Assembly: GCF_949987515.2 (NCBI RefSeq)
Contig: NW_027192659.1
Location: 3,348,001 to 3,412,000, forward strand
DNA: 64,000 nucleotides
DNA from: Delphinus delphis
Lineage: Eukaryota; Chordata; Mammalia; Artiodactyla; Delphinidae
Direction of reading: 5' to 3'
This document shows, piece after piece, positions 1 through 13,800 of this stretch. Made by a program: the position numbers and the translations under genes. The notes under the pieces were generated by a model. It ran no database searches, was not told the DNA's origin, and was given only the letters and a program-made list of their open reading frames with translations. Numbering within the stretch: the stretch's first letter is position 1; the number at the start of each line of letters is the position of its first letter.

Positions 1-3000
1 AGGGGGAGCGTACGTGTGAGGGCGTGGGTTAGTGTTAGCGTACGGGTTAGGATTAGGGGACGGGTGAGGGTCAGGCTTCGGGGAAGGGTTAGGGTTAGGG
101 TTCGTGCTAGGGTTATGGTTAGGGGACGGGGACGGTTTAGGGTCCAGGGTAGGGTACGACAACGCTTCAGGGGGAGCGTACGTGTGAGGGCGCGGGTTAG
201 TGATAGCGTACGGGTTAGGATTAGGGGACGGGTGAGGGTCAGGCTTCGGGGAAGGGTTAGGGTTAGGGTTCGGGCTAGGGTTAGGGTTAGGAGACGGGAC
301 CGGTTTAGGTTCCAGGGGAGGGTACGACAACGCTTTAGGGGGAGCGTAGGTGTGAGGGCGCGGGTTAGTGTTAGCGTACGGGTTAGGATTAGGGGACATG
401 TGGGGGTCAGGCTTCGGGGAAGGGTTAGGGTTAGGGTTCGGTCTAGGGTTAGGGTTAGGGGAAGGGGACGGTTTAGGGTCCAGGGGAGGGTACGACAACG
501 CTTTAGGGGGAGCGTATGTGTGAGGGCATGAGTTAGTGTTAGTGTACGGGTTAGGATTAGGGGACGGGTGAGGGTCAGGCTCTGGGGAAGTGTTAGGGTT
601 AGGGTTCGGGCTAGGGTTAGGGTTAGGGGACGGGGACGGTTTAGGGTCCAGGGGAGGGTACGACAACGCTTTAGGGGGAGCGTACGTGTGAGGGCGCGGG
701 TTAGTGTTAGCGTACGGGTTAGGATTAGGGGACGGGTGAGGGTCAGGTTTCGGGGAAGGGTTAGGGTTTGGGCTATGGTTAGGGATAGGGGACGGGGACG
801 GTTTAGGGTCCAGGGGAGGGTACGACAACGCTTTTGGGGGAGCGTACGTGTGAGGGTGCGGGTTAGTGTTAGCGTACGGTTTAGGATTGGCGAACGGGTG
901 AGGGTCAGGCTTAGGGGAAGGTTTAGGGTTAGGGTTCGGGCTAGGGTAAGGGTTAGGGGACGGGGACGGTTTAGGGTGCAGGGGAGGGTACGACAACGCT
1001 TTAGGTGGAGCGTAAGTGTGAGGGCGCGGGTTAGTGTTAGCGTACGGGTTAGGATTAGGGGACGGGTGAGGGTCAGGCTTCGGGGAAGGGTTAGGGTTAG
1101 GGTTCGGGCTAGGGTTAGGGTTAGGGGACGGGGACGGTTTAGGGTCCAGGGGAGGGTACGACAACGCTTTAGGGGGAGCGTACGTGTGAGGGCGCGGGAT
1201 AGTGTTTGCGTACGGGTTAGGATTAGGAGACGGCTGAGGGTCAGGCTTCGGGGAAGTGTTAGGGTTAGGGTTCGGGCTAGGGTTAGGGTTAGGGGAAGGG
1301 GACGGTTTAGGGTCCAGGGGAGGGTACGACAATGCTTTAGGGGGAGCGTATGTGTGAGGGCATGAGTTAGTGTTAGTGTGCGGGTTAGGATTAGGGGACG
1401 GGTGAGGGTCAGGCTCTGGGGAAGTGTTAGGCTTAGGGTTCGGGCTAGGGTTAGGGTTAGGGGACGGGGACGGTTTAGGGTCCAGGGGAGGGTACGACAA
1501 CGCTTTAGGGGGAGCATACGTGTGAGGGCGCGGGTTAGTGTTAGCGTACGGGTTAGGATTAGGGGACGGGTGAGGGTCAGGTTTCGGGGAAGGGTTAGGG
1601 TTTGGGCTATGGTTAGGGATAGGGGACGGGGACGGTTTAGGGTCCAGGGGAGGGTACGATGACGCTTTAGGGGGAGGGTACGTGTGAGGGCGCGGGTTAG
1701 TGTTAGCGTACGGGTTAGGATTAGGGGACGGGTGAGGGTCAGGCTTCGGGGAAGGGTTAGGGTTAGGGTTCGGTCTAGGGTTAGGGTTAGGGGACTGGGA
1801 CAGTTTAGGGTCCAGGGGAGGGTATGACAACGCTTTAGGGGGAGCGTACGTGTGAGGGCGCGGGTTAGTGTTAGCGTACGGGTTAGGATTAGGGGACGGG
1901 TGAGGGTCAGGCTTCGGGGAAGTGTTAGGGTTAGGGGACGGGGACGGTTTAGGGTCCAGGGGAGGGTACGACAACGCTTTAGGGGGAACGTACGTGTGAG
2001 GGCGTGGGTTAGTGTTAGCGTATGGGTTAGGATTAGGGGACGGGTGACGGTCAGGCGTCGGGGAAGGGTTAGGGTTAGGGTTCGTGCTAGGGTTAGGGTT
2101 AGGGGACGGAGATGGTTTAGGGTCCAGGGTAGGGTACGACAACGCTTTAGGGGGAGCGTACGTGTGAGGGCGCGGGTTAGAGTTAGCGTACGGGTTAGGA
2201 TTAGGGGACGGGTGAGGGTCAGGCTTCGGGGAACGGTTAGGGTTAGGGTTCGGGCTAGGGTTAGGGTTAGGGGACGGGGACGGTTTAGGGTCCAGGTGAG
2301 GGTACGACAACGCTTTAGGGGGAGCGTACGGGTGAGGGCGCGGGTTAGAGTTAGCGTACGGGTTAGGATTACGGGACGGGTGAGGGTCAGGCTTCGGGGA
2401 AGGTTTAGGGTTAGGGTTCGGGCTAGGGTAAGGGTTAGGGGACGGGGACGGTTTAGGGTGCAGGGGAGGGTACGACAACGCTTTAGGGGGAGCGTAAGGG
2501 TGAGGGCGCCGGTTAGTGTTAGCGTACGGGTTAGGATTAGGGGACGGGTGAGGGTCAGACTTCGGGGAAGGGTTAGGGTTAGTGTTCGGGCTAGGGTTAG
2601 GGTTAGGTGACGGGGACGGTTTAGGGTCCAGGCGAGGGTACGACAACGCTTTAGGGGGAGCGTACGTGTGAGGGCGCGGGTTAGTGTTAGCGTACGGGTT
2701 AGGATTAGGGGACGAGTGAGGGTCAGGCTTCGGGGAAGGGTCAGGGTTAGGGTTCGGGCTAGCGTTAGGGTTAGGGGACGGGGACGGTTTAGGGTCCAGG
2801 GGAGGGTACGACAATGCTTTAGGGGGAGCGTACCTGTGAGGGCGCGGGTTAGTGTTAGCGTACGGGTTAGGATTATGGGACGGGTGAGGGTCAGGCTTCG
2901 GGGAAGGCTTAGGGTTAGGGTTCGGGCTAGGGTTAGGGTTAGGGGACGGGGACGGTTTAGGGTCCAGGGGAGGGTACGACAACGCTTTTGGGCGAGCGTA

Positions 3001-5331
3001 CGTGTGAGGGTGTGGGTTAGTGTTAGCGTACGGGTTAGGATTAGGGGACGGGTGAGGGTCAGGCTTCGGGGTAGGATTAGGGTTAGGGTTTGGGCTAGGG
3101 ATAGGTTTAGGGGACGGGGACGGTTTAGGGTCCAGGGGAGGGTACGACAACGCTTTAGGGGGAGGGTACGTGTGAGGGCGCGGGTTAGTGTTAGCGTACG
3201 TGTTAGGATTAGGGGACGGGTGAGGGTCAGGCTTCGGGGAAGGCTTAGGGTTAGGGTTCGGGCTAGGGTTAGGGTTAGGGGACGGGGACGGTTTAGGGTT
3301 CAGGGGAGGGTACGACCATGCTTTAGGGGGAGCGTACGTGTGAGGGCGCGGGTTAGGGTTAGCGTACGGTTTAGGATTAGGGGACGGGTGAGGGTAAGGC
3401 TTCGGGGAAGGGTTAGGGTTAGGGTTCGGGCTAGGGTTCGGGTTAGGGGACGGGGACGGTTTAGGGTCCAGGGGAGGGTACGACAACGCCTAGGGGGAGG
3501 GTACGTGTTTGGGCGCGGGTTAGTGTTAGCGTACGGGTTAGGATTAGGGGACGGGTGAGGGTCAGGCTTCGGGGAAGCGTTAGGGTTAGGGTTCGTGCTA
3601 GGGTTAGGGTTAGATGACGGGGACGGTTTAGGGTCCAGGGGAGGGTACGACAATGCTTTAGGGGGAGCGTACGTGTGAGGGCGCGGGTTAGTGTTAGAGT
3701 ACGGGTTAGGATTAGGGGACGGGTGAGGGTCAGGCTTCGAGGAAGGGTTAGGGTTAGGGTTCGGGCTAGGGTTAGGGTTAGGGGACGGGGACGGTTTAGG
3801 GTCCAGGGGAGGGTACGACGACGCTTTAGGGGGAGGGTACGTGTTAGGGAGCGGGTTAGTGTTAGCGTACTGGTTAGGATTAGGGGACGGTTGAGGGTCA
3901 GGCTTCGGGGAAGGGTTAGGGTTAGGGTTCGGGCTAGGGTTAGGGTTAGGGGACTGGGACAGTTTAGGGTCCAGGGGAGGGTATGACAACGCTTTAGGGG
4001 GAGCGTACGTGTGAGGGCGCGGGTTGGTGTTAGCGCACGTGTTAGGATTAGGGGACGGGTGACGGTCAGGCTTCGGGGAATGGTTAGGGTTAGGGTTCGG
4101 GCTAGGGTTAGGGTTAGGGGACGGGGACGGTTTAGGGTCCAGGGGAGGGTACGACAACGCTTCAGGGGGAACGTACGTGTGAGGGCGTGGGTTAGTGTTA
4201 GCGTATGGGTTAGGATTAGGGGACGGGTGACGGTCAGGCGTCGGGGAAGCGTTAGGGTTAGGGTTCGTGCTAGGGTTAGGGTTAGGGGACGGAGATGGTT
4301 TAGGGTCCAGGGGAGGGTACGACAACGCTTTAGGGGGAGCGTACGTGAGAGGGCGCGGGTTAGAGTTAGCGTACGGGTTAGGATTACGGGACGGGTGAGG
4401 GTCAGGCTTCGGGGAAGGGTTAGGGTTAGGGTTCGGGCTAGGGTTAGGGTTAGGGGACGGGGAAGGTTTAGGGTCCAGGTGAGGGCACGACAACGCTTTA
4501 GGGGGAGCGTACGTGTGAGGGCGCGGGTTAGTGTTAGCGTACGGGTTAGGATTAGGGGACGGGTGAGGGTCAGGCTTCGGGGAAGTGTTAGGGTTACGGT
4601 TCGGTCTAGGGATAGGGTTAGGGGAAGGGGACGGTTTAGGGTCCAGGGGAGGGTACGACAACGCTTTAAGGGGAGCGTAGGTGTGAGGGCGCCGGTTAGT
4701 GTTAGCGTAAGGGTTAGGATTAGGGGACGGGTGAGGGTCATGCTTCGGGGAAGCGTTAGGGTTTGGGCTAGGTTTAGGGTTAGGGGACGGGGACGGTTTA
4801 GGTTCCAGGGGAGGGTACGACAACGCTTTAGGGGGAGTGTAGGTGTGAGGGATCGGGTTAGTGTTAGCGTACGGGTTAGGATTAGGGGACGGGTGAGGGT
4901 CAGGCTTCGGGGAAGAGCTAGGGTTAGGGTTCGGGCTAGGGTTAGGGTTAGGGGACGGGGACGGTTTAGGGTCCAGGGGAGGGTACGACAACGCTTTAGG
5001 GGAGCGTACGTGTGAGGGCGCGGGTTAGTGTTAGCGTACGTGTTAGGATTAGGGGACGGGTGAGAGTCAGGCTCTGGGGAAGTGTTACGGTTAGGGTTCG
5101 GCTAGGGTTAGGGTTAGGGGATGGGGACGGTTTAGGGTCCAGGTGTGGGTACGACAACGCTTTAGGGGGAGCATACGTTTGAGGGCGAGGGTTAGTGTTA
5201 GCGTACGGGTTAGGATTAGGGGACGGGTGAGGGTCAGGCTTCGGGGAAGGGTTAGGGTTAGGGTTCTGGCTAGGGTTAGGGTTAGGTGACGGGGACTGTT
5301 TAGGGTCCAGGGGAGGGTACGACAACGCTTT
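1..5331 (+). repeat. Higher-order block A of the 168-bp array
   Basis: Unit-specific variants in this block recur in the same order 5,331 bp downstream: the 16-531 stretch reappears at 5,347-5,862 and 568-1,365 at 5,899-6,696. Between about 1,683 and 1,851 it holds one extra 168-bp unit, and further on it lacks two units that block B has, so the offset changes from 5,331 to 5,163 and then 5,499. Point differences from B are few, for example GAGCATACG near 1,513 against GAGAATACG near 6,844, and CGGTTTAGG near 3,367 against CGGGTTAGG. The block start is arbitrary because the array begins before the window. Confidence 0.85.
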
Positions 5332-8300
5332 AGGGGGAGCGTACGTGTGAGGGCGTGGGTTAGTGTTAGCGTACGGGTTAGGATTAGGGGACGGGTGAGG
5401 GTCAGGCTTCGGGGAAGGGTTAGGGTTAGGGTTCGTGCTAGGGTTATGGTTAGGGGACGGGGACGGTTTAGGGTCCAGGGTAGGGTACGACAACGCTTCA
5501 GGGGGAGCGTACGTGTGAGGGCGCGGGTTAGTGATAGCGTACGGGTTAGGATTAGGGGACGGGTGAGGGTCAGGCTTCGGGGAAGGGTTAGGGTTAGGGT
5601 TCGGGCTAGGGTTAGGGTTAGGAGACGGGACCGGTTTAGGTTCCAGGGGAGGGTACGACAACGCTTTAGGGGGAGCGTAGGTGTGAGGGCGCGGGTTAGT
5701 GTTAGCGTACGGGTTAGGATTAGGGGACATGTGGGGGTCAGGCTTCGGGGAAGGGTTAGGGTTAGGGTTCGGTCTAGGGTTAGGGTTAGGGGAAGGGGAC
5801 GGTTTAGGGTCCAGGGGAGGGTACGACAACGCTTTAGGGGGAGCGTATGTGTGAGGGCATGAGTTAGTGTTAGTGTACGGGTTAGGATTAGGGGACGGGT
5901 GAGGGTCAGGCTCTGGGGAAGTGTTAGGGTTAGGGTTCGGGCTAGGGTTAGGGTTAGGGGACGGGGACGGTTTAGGGTCCAGGGGAGGGTACGACAACGC
6001 TTTAGGGGGAGCGTACGTGTGAGGGCGCGGGTTAGTGTTAGCGTACGGGTTAGGATTAGGGGACGGGTGAGGGTCAGGTTTCGGGGAAGGGTTAGGGTTT
6101 GGGCTATGGTTAGGGATAGGGGACGGGGACGGTTTAGGGTCCAGGGGAGGGTACGACAACGCTTTTGGGGGAGCGTACGTGTGAGGGTGCGGGTTAGTGT
6201 TAGCGTACGGTTTAGGATTGGCGAACGGGTGAGGGTCAGGCTTAGGGGAAGGTTTAGGGTTAGGGTTCGGGCTAGGGTAAGGGTTAGGGGACGGGGACGG
6301 TTTAGGGTGCAGGGGAGGGTACGACAACGCTTTAGGTGGAGCGTAAGTGTGAGGGCGCGGGTTAGTGTTAGCGTACGGGTTAGGATTAGGGGACGGGTGA
6401 GGGTCAGGCTTCGGGGAAGGGTTAGGGTTAGGGTTCGGGCTAGGGTTAGGGTTAGGGGACGGGGACGGTTTAGGGTCCAGGGGAGGGTACGACAACGCTT
6501 TAGGGGGAGCGTACGTGTGAGGGCGCGGGATAGTGTTTGCGTACGGGTTAGGATTAGGAGACGGCTGAGGGTCAGGCTTCGGGGAAGTGTTAGGGTTAGG
6601 GTTCGGGCTAGGGTTAGGGTTAGGGGAAGGGGACGGTTTAGGGTCCAGGGGAGGGTACGACAATGCTTTAGGGGGAGCGTATGTGTGAGGGCATGAGTTA
6701 GTGTTAGTGTGCGGGTTAGGATTAGGGGACGGGTGAGGGTCAGGCTCTGGGGAAGTGTTAGGCTTAGGGTTCGGGCTAGGGTTAGGGTTAGGGGACGGGG
6801 ACGGTTTAGGGTCCAGGGGAGGGTACGACAACGCTTTAGGGGGAGAATACGTGTGAGGGCGCGGGTTAGTGTTAGCGTACGGGTTAGGATTAGGGGACGG
6901 GTGAGGGTCAGGTTTCGGGGAAGGGTTAGGGTTTGGGCTATGGTTAGGGATAGGGGACGGGGACGGTTTAGGGTCCAGGGGAGGGTACGATGACGCTTTA
7001 GGGGGAGGGTACGTGTGAGGGCGCGGGTTAGTGTTAGCGTACGGGTTAGGATTAGGGGACGGGTGAGGGTCAGGCTTCGGGGAAGTGTTAGGGTTAGGGG
7101 ACGGGGACGGTTTAGGGTCCAGGGGAGGGTACGACAACGCTTTAGGGGGAACGTACGTGTGAGGGCGTGGGTTAGTGTTAGCGTATGGGTTAGGATTAGG
7201 GGACGGGTGACGGTCAGGCGTCGGGGAAGGGTTAGGGTTAGGGTTCGTGCTAGGGTTAGGGTTAGGGGACGGAGATGGTTTAGGGTCCAGGGTAGGGTAC
7301 GACAACGCTTTAGGGGGAGCGTACGTGTGAGGGCGCGGGTTAGAGTTAGCGTACGGGTTAGGATTAGGGGACGGGTGAGGGTCAGGCTTCGGGGAACGGT
7401 TAGGGTTAGGGTTCGGGCTAGGGTTAGGGTTAGGGGACGGGGACGGTTTAGGGTCCAGGTGAGGGTACGACAACGCTTTAGGGGGAGCGTACGTGTGAGG
7501 GCGCGGGTTAGAGTTAGCGTACGGGTTAGGATTACGGGACGGGTGAGGGTCAGGCTTCGGGGAAGGTTTAGGGTTAGGGTTCGGGCTAGGGTAAGGGTTA
7601 GGGGACGGGGACGGTTTAGGGTGCAGGGGAGGGTACGACAACGCTTTAGGGGGAGCGTAAGGGTGAGGGCGCCGGTTAGTGTTAGCGTACGGGTTAGGAT
7701 TAGGGGACGGGTGAGGGTCAGACTTCGGGGAAGGGTTAGGGTTAGTGTTCGGGCTAGGGTTAGGGTTAGGTGACGGGGACGGTTTAGGGTCCAGGCGAGG
7801 GTACGACAACGCTTTAGGGGGAGCGTACGTGTGAGGGCGTGGATTAGTGTTAGCGTACGGGTTAAGATTAGGGGACGGGTGAGGGTCAGGCTTTGGGGAA
7901 GTGTTTGGGTTAGGGTTCGGGCTAGGGATAGGATTAGGTGACGGGGACGGTTTAGGGTCCAGGGGAGGGTACGACAACGCTTTAGGGGGAGCATACGTGT
8001 GAGGGCACGGATTAGTGTTAGCGTACGGGTTAGGATTAGGGGACGGGTGAGGGTCAGGCTTCGGGGAAGATTTAGGGTTAGGGTTCGGGCTAGGGTTAGG
8101 GTTAGGGGACGGGGACGGTTTAGGGTACAGGGGAGGGTACGACAACGCTTTAGGGGGAGCGTACGTGTGAGGGCGCGGGTTAGTGTTAGCGTACGGGTTA
8201 GGATTAGGGGACGAGTGAGGGTCAGGCTTCGGGGAAGGGTCAGGGTTAGGGTTCGGGCTAGCGTTAGGGTTAGGGGACGGGGACGGTTTAGGGTCCAGGG

Positions 8301-10830
8301 GAGGGTACGACAATGCTTTAGGGGGAGCGTACCTGTGAGGGCGCGGGTTAGTGTTAGCGTACGGGTTAGGATTATGGGACGGGTGAGGGTCAGGCTTCGG
8401 GGAAGGCTTAGGGTTAGGGTTCGGGCTAGGGTTAGGGTTAGGGGACGGGGACGGTTTAGGGTCCAGGGGAGGGTACGACAACGCTTTTGGGCGAGCGTAC
8501 GTGTGAGGGTGTGGGTTAGTGTTAGCGTACGGGTTAGGATTAGGGGACGGGTGAGGGTCAGGCTTCGGGGTAGGATTAGGGTTAGGGTTTGGGCTAGGGA
8601 TAGGTTTAGGGGACGGGGACGGTTTAGGGTCCAGGGGAGGGTACGACAACGCTTTAGGGGGAGGGTACGTGTGAGGGCGCGGGTTAGTGTTAGCGTACGT
8701 GTTAGGATTAGGGGACGGGTGAGGGTCAGGCTTCGGGGAAGGCTTAGGGTTAGGGTTCGGGCTAGGGTTAGGGTTAGGGGACGGGGACGGTTTAGGGTTC
8801 AGGGGAGGGTACGACCATGCTTTAGGGGGAGCGTACGTGTGAGGGCGCGGGTTAGGGTTAGCGTACGGGTTAGGATTAGGGGACGGGTGAGGGTCAGGCT
8901 TCGGGGAAGGGTTAGGGTTAGGGTTCGGGCTAGGGTTAGGGTTAGGGGACGGGGACGGTTTAGGGTCCAGGGGAGGGTACGACAACGCCTAGGGGGAGGG
9001 TACGTGTTTGGGCGCGGGTTAGTGTTAGCGTACGGGTTAGGATTAGGGGACGGGTGAGGGTCAGGCTTCGGGGAAGCGTTAGGGTTAGGGTTCGTGCTAG
9101 GGTTAGGGTTAGATGACGGGGACGGTTTAGGGTCCAGGGGAGGGTACGACAATGCTTTAGGGGGAGCGTACGTGTGAGGGCGCGGGTTAGTGTTAGAGTA
9201 CGGGTTAGGATTAGGGGACGGGTGAGGGTCAGGCTTCGAGGAAGGGTTAGGGTTAGGGTTCGGGCTAGGGTTAGGGTTAGGTGACGGGGACGGTTTAGGG
9301 TCCAGGGGAGGGTACGACGACGCTTTAGGGGGAGGGTACGTGTTAGGGAGCGGGTTAGTGTTAGCGTACTGGTTAGGATTAGGGGACGGTTGAGGGTCAG
9401 GCTTCGGGGAAGGGTTAGGGTTAGGGTTCGGGCTAGGGTTAGGGTTAGGGGACTGGGACAGTTTAGGGTCCAGGGGAGGGTATGACAACGCTTTAGGGGG
9501 AGCGTACGTGTGAGGGCGCGGGTTGGTGTTAGCGCACGTGTTAGGATTAGGGGACGGGTGACGGTCAGGCTTCGGGGAATGGTTAGGGTTAGGGTTCGGG
9601 CTAGGGTTAGGGTTAGGGGACGGGGACGGTTTAGGGTCCAGGGGAGGGTACGACAACGCTTCAGGGGGAACGTACGTGTGAGGGCGTGGGTTAGTGTTAG
9701 CGTATGGGTTAGGATTAGGGGACGGGTGACGGTCAGGCGTCGGGGAAGCGTTAGGGTTAGGGTTCGTGCTAGGGTTAGGGTTAGGGGACGGAGATGGTTT
9801 AGGGTCCAGGGGAGGGTACGACAACGCTTTAGGGGGAGCGTACGTGAGAGGGCGCGGGTTAGAGTTAGCGTACGGGTTAGGATTACGGGACGGGTGAGGG
9901 TCAGGCTTCGGGGAAGGGTTAGGGTTAGGGTTCGGGCTAGGGTTAGGGTTAGGGGACGGGGAAGGTTTAGGGTCCAGGTGAGGGCACGACAACGCTTTAG
10001 GGGGAGCGTACGTGTGAGGGCGCGGGTTAGTGTTAGCGTACGGGTTAGGATTAGGGGACGGGTGAGGGTCAGGCTTCGGGGAAGTGTTAGGGTTACGGTT
10101 CGGTCTAGGGATAGGGTTAGGGGAAGGGGACGGTTTAGGGTCCAGGGGAGGGTACGACAACGCTTTAAGGGGAGCGTAGGTGTGAGGGCGCCGGTTAGTG
10201 TTAGCGTAAGGGTTAGGATTAGGGGACGGGTGAGGGTCATGCTTCGGGGAAGCGTTAGGGTTTGGGCTAGGTTTAGGGTTAGGGGACGGGGACGGTTTAG
10301 GTTCCAGGGGAGGGTACGACAACGCTTTAGGGGGAGTGTAGGTGTGAGGGATCGGGTTAGTGTTAGCGTACGGGTTAGGATTAGGGGACGGGTGAGGGTC
10401 AGGCTTCGGGGAAGAGCTAGGGTTAGGGTTCGGGCTAGGGTTAGGGTTAGGGGACGGGGACGGTTTACGGTCCAGGGGAGGGTACGACAACGCTTTAGGG
10501 GAGCGTACGTGTGAGGGCGCGGGTTAGTGTTAGCGTACGTGTTAGGATTAGGGGACGGGTGAGAGTCAGGCTCTGGGGAAGTGTTACGGTTAGGGTTCGG
10601 CTAGGGTTAGGGTTAGGGGATGGGGACGGTTTAGGGTCCAGGTGTGGGTACGACAACGCTTTAGGGGGAGCATACGTTTGAGGGCGAGGGTTAGTGTTAG
10701 CGTACGGGTTAGGATTAGGGGACGGGTGAGGGTCAGGCTTCGGGGAAGGGTTAGGGTTAGGGTTCTGGCTAGGGTTAGGGTTAGGTGACGGGGACTGTTT
10801 AGGGTTCAGGGGAGGGTACGACAACGCTTT
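5332..10830 (+). repeat. Higher-order block B of the 168-bp array
   Basis: This near-copy of block A differs by whole-unit losses and gains plus scattered point changes. Its next repetition starts at 10,831 (5,347 corresponds to 10,846), a period of 5,499 bp, which is 5,331 plus one unit. Stepwise differences of exactly 168 bp are what unequal exchange in register produces. The second half of B (8,799-10,514) matches 3,300-5,015 of A almost perfectly. Confidence 0.85.
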
Positions 10831-13800
10831 AGGGGGAGCGTACGTGTGAGGGCGTGGGTTAGTGTTAGCGTACGGGTTAGGATTAGGGGACGGGTGAGGG
10901 TCAGGCTTCGGGGAAGGGTTAGGGTTAGGGTTCGTGCTAGGGTTATGGTTAGGGGACGGGGACGGTTTAGGGTCCAGGGTAGGGTACGACAACGCTTTAG
11001 GGGGAGCGTACGTGTGAGGGCGCACGTTACTGTTAGCGTACGGGTTAGGATTAGGGGACGGGTGAGGGTCAGGCTTCGGGGAAGCGGTAGGGTTAGGGTT
11101 CGTGCTAGGGTTAGGGTTAGATGACGGGGACGGTTTAGGGTCCAGGGGTGGGTACGACAATGCTTTAGGGGGAGTGTACGTGTGAAGGCGCGGGTTAGTG
11201 TTAGAGTACGGGTTAGGATTAGGAGACGGGTGAGGGTCAGGTTTCGGGGAAGGGTTAGGGATCGGGCTAGGGTTATGGTTAGGGGACGGGGCCGGTTTAG
11301 GTTCCAGGGGAGGGTACGACAACGCTTTAGGGGGAGCGTAGGTGTGAGGGCGCGGGTTAGTGTTAGCGTACGCGTTAGGAATAGGGGACGCGTGGGGGTC
11401 AGGCTTCGGGGAAGGGTTAGGGTTAGGGTTCGGTCTAGGGTTAGGGTTAGGGGAAGGGGACGGTTTAGGGTCCAGGGGAGGGTACGACAACGCTTTAAGG
11501 GGAGCGTATGTGTGAGGGCATGAGTTAGTGTTAGTGTACGGGTTAGGATTAGGGGACGGGTGAGGGTCAGGCTCTGGGGAAGTGTTAGGGTTAGGGTTCG
11601 GGCTAGGGTTAGGGTTAGGGGACGGGGACGGTTTAGGGTCCAGGGGAGGGTACGACAACGCTTTAGGGGGAGCGTACGTGTGAGGGCGCGGGTTAGTGTT
11701 AGCGTACGGGTTAGGATTAGGGGACGGGTGAGGGTCAGGTTTCGGGGAAGGGTTAGGGTTTGGGCTAGGGTTAGGGTTAGGGGACGGGGACGGTTTAGGG
11801 TCCAGGGGAGGGTACGACAACGCTTTAGGGGGAGCGTACGTGTGAGGGCGCGTGTTAGTGTTAGCGTACGTGTTAGGATTAGGGGACGGGTGAGGGTCAG
11901 GCTTCGGGGAAGGCTTAGGGTTAGGGTTCGGGCTAGGGTTAGGGTTAGGGGACGGGGACGGTTTAGGGTTCACGGGAGGGTACGACCATGCTTTAGGGGG
12001 AGCGTACGTGTGAGGGCGCGGGTTAGTGTTAGCGTACGGGTTAGGATTAGGGGACGGGTGAGGGTCAGGCTTCGGGGAAGGGTTAGGGTTAGGGTTTGGG
12101 CTAGGGTTAGGGTTAGGTGACGGGGACGGTTTAGGGTCCAGGCGAGGGTACGACAACGCTTTAGGGGGAGCGTACGTGTGAGGGCGCGGATTAGTGTTAG
12201 CGTACGGGTTAAGATTAGGGGACGGGTGAGGGTCAGGCTTTGGGGAAGTGTTAGGGTTAGGGTTCGGGCTAGGTTTGGGTTAGGGGACGGGGACGGTTTA
12301 GGGTCCAGGGGAGGGTACGACAACGCTTTAGGGGGAGCGTACGTGTGAGGGCGCGGGTTAGTGTTAGCGTACGGGTTAGGATTAGGGGACGAGTGAGGGT
12401 CAGGCTTCGGGGAAGGGTCAGGGTTAGGGTTCGGGCTAGCGTTAGGGTTAGGGGATGGGGACGGTTTTGGGTCCAGGGGAGGGTACGACAATGCTTTAGG
12501 GGGAGCGTACCTGTGAGGGCGCGGGTTAGTGTTAGCGTACGGGTTAGGATTATGGGACGGGTGAGGGTCAGGCTTCGGGGAAGGCTTAGGGTTAGGGTTC
12601 GGTCTAGGGTTAGGGTTAGGGGACGGGGACGGTTTAGGGTCCAGGGGAGGGTACGACAACGCTTTAGGGCGAGCGTACGTGTGAGGGTGTGGGTTAGTGT
12701 TAGCGTACGGGTTAGGATTAGGGGACGGGTGAGGGTCAGGCTTCGGGGTAGGATTAGGGTTAGGGTTTTGGCTAGGGATAGGTTTAGGGGACGGGGACGG
12801 TTTAGGGTCCAGGGGAGGGTACGACAACGCTTTAGGGGGAGGGTACGTGTGAGGGCGCGGGTTAGTGTTAGCGTACGTGTTAGGATTAGGGGACGGGTGA
12901 GGGTCAGGCTTCGGGGAAGCTTTAGGGTTAGGGTTCGGGCTAGGGTTAGGGTTAGGGTACGGGGACGGTTTAAGGTTCAGGGGAGGGTACGACAACGCTT
13001 TAGGGGGAGCGTACGTGTGAGGGCGCGTGTTAGTGTTAGCGTTCGTGTTGGGATTAGGGGACGGGTGAGGGTCAGGCTTCGGGGAAGGCTTAGGGTTAGG
13101 GTTCGGGCTAGGGTTAGGGTTAGGGGACGGGGACGGTTTAGGGTTCAGGGGAGGGTACGACCATGCTTTAGGGGGAGCGTACGTGTGAGGGCGCGGGTTA
13201 GGGTTAGCGTACGGGTTAGGATTAGGGGACGGGTGAGGGTCAGGCTTCGGGGAAGGGTTAGGGTTAGGGTTCGGGCTAGGGTTAGGGTTAGGGGACGGGG
13301 ACGGTTTACGGTCCAGGGGAGGATACGACAACGCTTTAGGGGGAGGGTACGTGTTTGGGCGCGGGTTAGTGTTAGCGTACGGGTTAGGATTAGGGGACGG
13401 GTGAGGGTCAGGCTTCGGGGAAGCGTTAGGGTTAGGGTTCGTGCTAGGGTTAGGGTTAGATGACGGGGACGGTTTAGGGTCCAGGGGAGGGTACGACAAT
13501 GCTTTAGGGGGAGCGTACGTGTGAGGGCGCGGTTTAGTGTTAGAGTACGGGTTAGGATTAGGGGACGGGTGAGGGTCAGGCTTCGAGGAAGGGTTATGGT
13601 TAGGGTTCGGGCTAGGGTTAGGGTTAGGGGACGGGGACGGTTTAGGGTCCAGGGGAGGGTACGACGACGCTTTAGGGGGAGGGTACGTGTTAGGGAGCGG
13701 GTTAGTGTTAGCGTACTGGTTAGGATTAGGGGACGGGTGAGGGTCAGGCTTCGGGGAAGGGTTAGGGTTAGGGTTCGGGCTAGGGTTAGGGTTAGGGGAC

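Noticed and set aside
4996..8985. 1,329-codon Pro-rich minus-strand frame
   Set aside because: Complement of the same repeat; the frame slips into Thr-Leu repeats where a single base is lost, showing there is no selection on the frame.
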